Shown one piece after another: positions 61,548 through 63,240 of a stretch of 63,240 nucleotides of DNA (positions are counted from its first letter, which is position 1; each line of letters starts with the position of its first letter). Source of the DNA: Nitrospirota bacterium. Lineage in GTDB: Bacteria > Nitrospirota > Thermodesulfovibrionia > UBA6902. The stretch spans positions 1-63,240 of the forward strand of contig JACRPZ010000010.1 in assembly GCA_016222905.1 (NCBI GenBank). The letters are read 5' to 3'. The notes under the pieces are model-generated. The model ran no database searches and had not been told where the DNA came from. It saw only the letters and a list, made by a program, of their open reading frames with translations. The translations under genes and the position numbers were made by a program.

Positions 61548-63110
61548 GTGATGTCCATAAGCTCAGTCAAGCCACTTAATCATATAGGTAAGGGTGGATT
61601 CTTTACTATCTTCTTTTTGACAGGTTTTTCTGCCTTAATTTATCAATTAATTTGGCAACGTGTTCTTGCTATTCATGCCGGGGTTGATATGTATTCCGTT
61701 ATTACAATTATAGCGGCGTTTATGGCAGGATTAGGAATAGGTAGTTTGATAGGCGGTTATATTGCAGACCGTTTAAATTTTCGAAATTGTTTAGTATTTT
61801 TCATTGCATCTAATTTTTTTATTGGGATATTTGGCTTTTTCAGTCTTTGGCTTTTTTATGATGTCTATAATTCTCTTGCACAGTATTTAACAAATACGGT
61901 CAGTTCCTTTTTGTTTCATTTTGTTGTTTTGTGTATACCAACTACCCTCATGGGATTATCTCTACCGCTGTTATCCAAAGCGTTAGTCAGAACAAGTGAT
62001 GAGATGTCATCATTAATTGGTGCTTTATATGGGATCAACACATTAGGTGCCGCAGTCGGAGCTGGTTTAGGTACTTGGTATCTATTGGGAACGTTTGGAT
62101 TTGTTCAATGTATCAGGATCGCCTCGGTTATTAATATTGTTTGCGGCTTTTTGGCGTTAATACTGCTGTACAGGTCGGGTACGAAATCATCAGTGTCTGC
62201 TGAATCCGGCGAAATGCACATTTCTGATCCGCCTGTAGCGGGTGACGATGAACAATGGGTGTTAACGAATAAACCCGGTCACTGGATTTTAATATATGGA
62301 CTTACAGGATTTGCCGCTCTTTCTCTGGAAATCGTGTGGTTTAGAATACTTGAAGTTATAAGCAGATCTAACTCATATACATTTGGTCATCTTTTGTTCA
62401 TTTATTTATGTGGTGTGGGATTCGGCAGTTTAGTCTCATCAAAAATGATAAAACGAATTAAGCGGCCTGATAAGGCATTCCTATGGATGCAATATGCAAT
62501 AGGGCTGCTAAGTTTACTATCCCCGCTGCTGCTGATTTATATGCCGGAGTCATTTAAAATTACTCAATACATGAGGTCCCTCCTGAGCAGCCGTCCGGAC
62601 AGAGTTCATGATCTCAGCTTCCTCGTAAAATATATGGTGGTTTTCAATTTCATGGTAATTTTTATCTTCGGCATTGCAACTGTAATGATGGGAGCATGTT
62701 TTCCATTAATGCAGAGAATAGTTTCGCGCCGGATGGAGAGTTTAGGCAGAAATTTAAGTAAACTTCTGTTTTCTAACATAGTTGGTAACGTCCTGGGAAC
62801 TGTTATAACTGGATTCGTTCTCTTAGATCTTTTCGGGACACCTGCAACTCTAAAGATTATAAGTGCTTTATTGGTTATACCGGGTATCGTCGCAGGATAT
62901 TACATGAAAGGTGTTTCTCGTTTTATCAGTATCACGCTGATTTCTCTGGTCAGTTTAATAACTATAACAACTTTCCCTAAAGAAAAGGAGTTCTGGTCGT
63001 TTTTTCATCCTTACAGCGCGGAAGATATTCTGATCAGGGAAGATCGTATCAGTTTAAATTCTTTAGCACGAAAAAAAGAATGGAATAAATATGAGGTCTT
63101 TACAAATTGA
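61548..63110 (+). pseudogene. fused membrane/spermidine-synthase-like protein, probably cut by an insertion sequence
   Basis: 520 residues, about 12-14 helices in two halves. TGFSALIYQLIWQRVLAIHAG and TGFAALSLEIVWFRILEVIS are repeats typical of the N-terminal part of fused MFS/spermidine-synthase proteins. These proteins normally continue into a SAM-like aminopropyltransferase domain. Here the frame ends soon after the membrane part (SAEDILIREDRISL...). The stop TGA at 63108-63110 is partly formed by the start of an insertion sequence (GAGACTGCTGAAAAAG). The protein is thus most likely truncated, with its 3' part beyond the window. Confidence 0.7.
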
Positions 63111-63240
63111 GACTGCTGAAAAAGACTGGCATTAAGTTTGCATAAATAAAGCAAACATAAAGTCAGGAGGGACGATGATAAAGAAGGATTACGGGCAGGT
63201 CAGTTTCTACAGCTATATATACGACGCGGTAATACCGAAA
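63109..63240 (+). mobile_element. left end of an insertion sequence
   Basis: From GAGACTGCTGAAAAAGAC (63109-63126), which looks like a terminal inverted repeat, the sequence runs into a short leader with AGGAGG and a transposase start at 63175. The left boundary is approximate. The right end, the matching inverted repeat and the target duplication lie outside the window, so the family is only guessed (IS1182-like or another DDE type). Confidence 0.6.
63175..63240 (+). CDS. transposase, N-terminal fragment (cut by window end)
   Basis: The first 22 residues begin MIKKDYGQVSFYSYIYD, with a strong AGGAGGG site four bases before the ATG. The pattern Y-x-Q-x-S-F-Y...Y-D-x-V-I-P resembles the start of DDE transposases of the IS1182 kind. 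Only the N-terminus is seen and the call rests on that and on the terminal repeat upstream. Confidence 0.55.
   Translation, partial: MIKKDYGQVSFYSYIYDAVIPK

Overview
The window reads as a chromosomal segment of an anaerobic or facultative Gram-negative bacterium, most likely a Nitrospirota (Thermodesulfovibrionia-like) or a deltaproteobacterial lineage. This assignment is inferred from a 14-gene complex I with a metal-rich NuoG, a haem-binding sensor kinase, MqnA-type (futalosine) menaquinone synthesis, an outer-membrane barrel, rubrerythrin-like and PilZ proteins, and many short interspersed palindromes. No rRNA, tRNA or CRISPR array was recognised.

Layout. (1) 179-14931, minus strand: complete nuoABCDEFGHIJKLMN, transcribed from a consensus-like promoter that lies almost on the nuoA start codon. 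Three of its internal gaps hold palindromic repeats. (2) 15247-17210, plus: a two-component pair whose kinase has two c-haem motifs in its periplasmic loop. (3) 17453-19627, minus: accessory genes, an Mrr-like nuclease and a papain-like peptidase/beta-propeller gene split by a -1 frame change. (4) 20084-22771, plus: archease, an RNA ligase RtcB whose metal-binding cysteine codon is an in-frame UGA (probable selenocysteine), and mqnA. (5) 22937-34266, mostly minus: an outer-membrane barrel, housekeeping and metabolic genes (ald, rdgB, pdxA, ridA, ilvE, pcm, surE), and a small operon with two unlisted, mutually similar 36- and 35-residue membrane proteins ahead of a four-helix membrane protein and a ferritin-like protein. 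(6) 34411-39389, plus: an MFS transporter, a tandem universal stress protein, and xerC-hslV-hslU. (7) 39452-63110: a surface polysaccharide region with GT2 transferases, an O-antigen ligase-like protein, large GT-C-like membrane proteins, a radical SAM protein, gmd/fcl (GDP-L-fucose), a methyltransferase-GT2 fusion and three SGNH hydrolases. Two of these hydrolases are each followed by a tiny DUF5989-like membrane protein. (8) From about 63109, an insertion sequence begins and appears to cut off a fused membrane/spermidine-synthase-like gene.

Together the genes cover respiration (complex I feeding menaquinone), redox sensing, RNA repair, protein quality control and export or modification of a cell-surface glycan. 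The most unusual signals are the UGA in rtcB, the two tiny-protein modules (27565-27787 and 53338/56859), the apparently leaderless divergent promoters at 14.9-15.2 kb, and the frame-split peptidase gene.
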